Shown here: positions 63,913 through 64,000 of the stretch, in pieces
Position numbering within the stretch: position 1 is the stretch's first letter
Layout of the letters: every line of letters begins with the position of its first letter
Source of the DNA: Acanthaster planci
Taxonomy: Eukaryota > Echinodermata > Asteroidea > Valvatida > Acanthasteridae
Direction: 5' to 3'
Assembly: GCF_001949145.1 (NCBI RefSeq)
Contig: NW_019091422.1
Location: 124,001-188,000 of the forward strand
DNA length: 64,000 bases
The notes under the pieces: model-generated
Databases searched by the model: none
Told to the model about the DNA's origin: nothing
What the model saw: only the letters and a program-made list of their open reading frames with translations
Made by a program: the position numbers and the translations under genes

Positions 63913-64000
63913 GTAAGTGGTCATAGGAGGATATATGCCTGTGTTTTGACAGTGTGCTTGCCAGTTACTCTCAAAACTCTGAACAGTAAATTCAACAGCT

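Overview
The window is a stretch of animal nuclear genome with long introns, GT-AG splice sites and many short non-autonomous DNA transposons. It most likely comes from a marine invertebrate deuterostome. Echinoderm, perhaps a sea star, is my best guess; a hemichordate or lancelet is not excluded. The guess rests on intron-rich orthologues close to the vertebrate proteins, the frequent TAGGCCTA and ACATGTAC palindromes, and the repeat style. The species is inference, not demonstrated.

Three protein-coding genes can be rebuilt exon by exon with matching splice phases. (1) COG7, + strand, 1-5084: the last 15 exons (516 codons) of conserved oligomeric Golgi complex subunit 7; the 5' part lies left of the window. 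(2) ATP6AP2, - strand, 21026-7314: apparently complete, 8 exons, 371 residues. It is the V-ATPase accessory protein / (pro)renin receptor, with signal peptide, processing site, membrane span and conserved cytosolic tail. (3) BCOR/BCORL1-type corepressor, + strand, from 21484 past the right edge: 12 exons recovered, about 1754 residues. It includes a 3.4-kb exon, a CtBP-binding PLDLS motif and three ankyrin repeats. The C-terminal PCGF1-binding (PUFD) domain is not in the window.

Layout: COG7 and ATP6AP2 are tail to tail across a 2.2-kb gene-free stretch. ATP6AP2 and BCOR are head to head, with 457 bp between their start codons. That interval carries a perfect CLEAR-type GTCACGTGAC, a YY1-type motif over the ATP6AP2 start codon, a CRE and an ETS-type site, and probably acts as a bidirectional promoter. 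Human ATP6AP2 and BCOR both lie in Xp11.4 in divergent orientation, so this pairing may be ancient. BCOR intron 2 is 28.6 kb and shows no recognisable gene. It does hold two promoter-like segments, each ending in a good splice donor, that could be alternative first exons.

Mobile and repetitive DNA lies in introns: three short hAT-like elements with 8-bp target duplications, a long foldback element, three other terminal-inverted-repeat elements, minisatellites and poly(G)/poly(C) tracts. I found no tRNA, rRNA, CRISPR array or prokaryotic feature, and no novel multigene system. The most interesting signals are the ATP6AP2-BCOR promoter, the candidate cassette exon next to the BCOR ankyrin repeats, and the possible alternative BCOR promoters.
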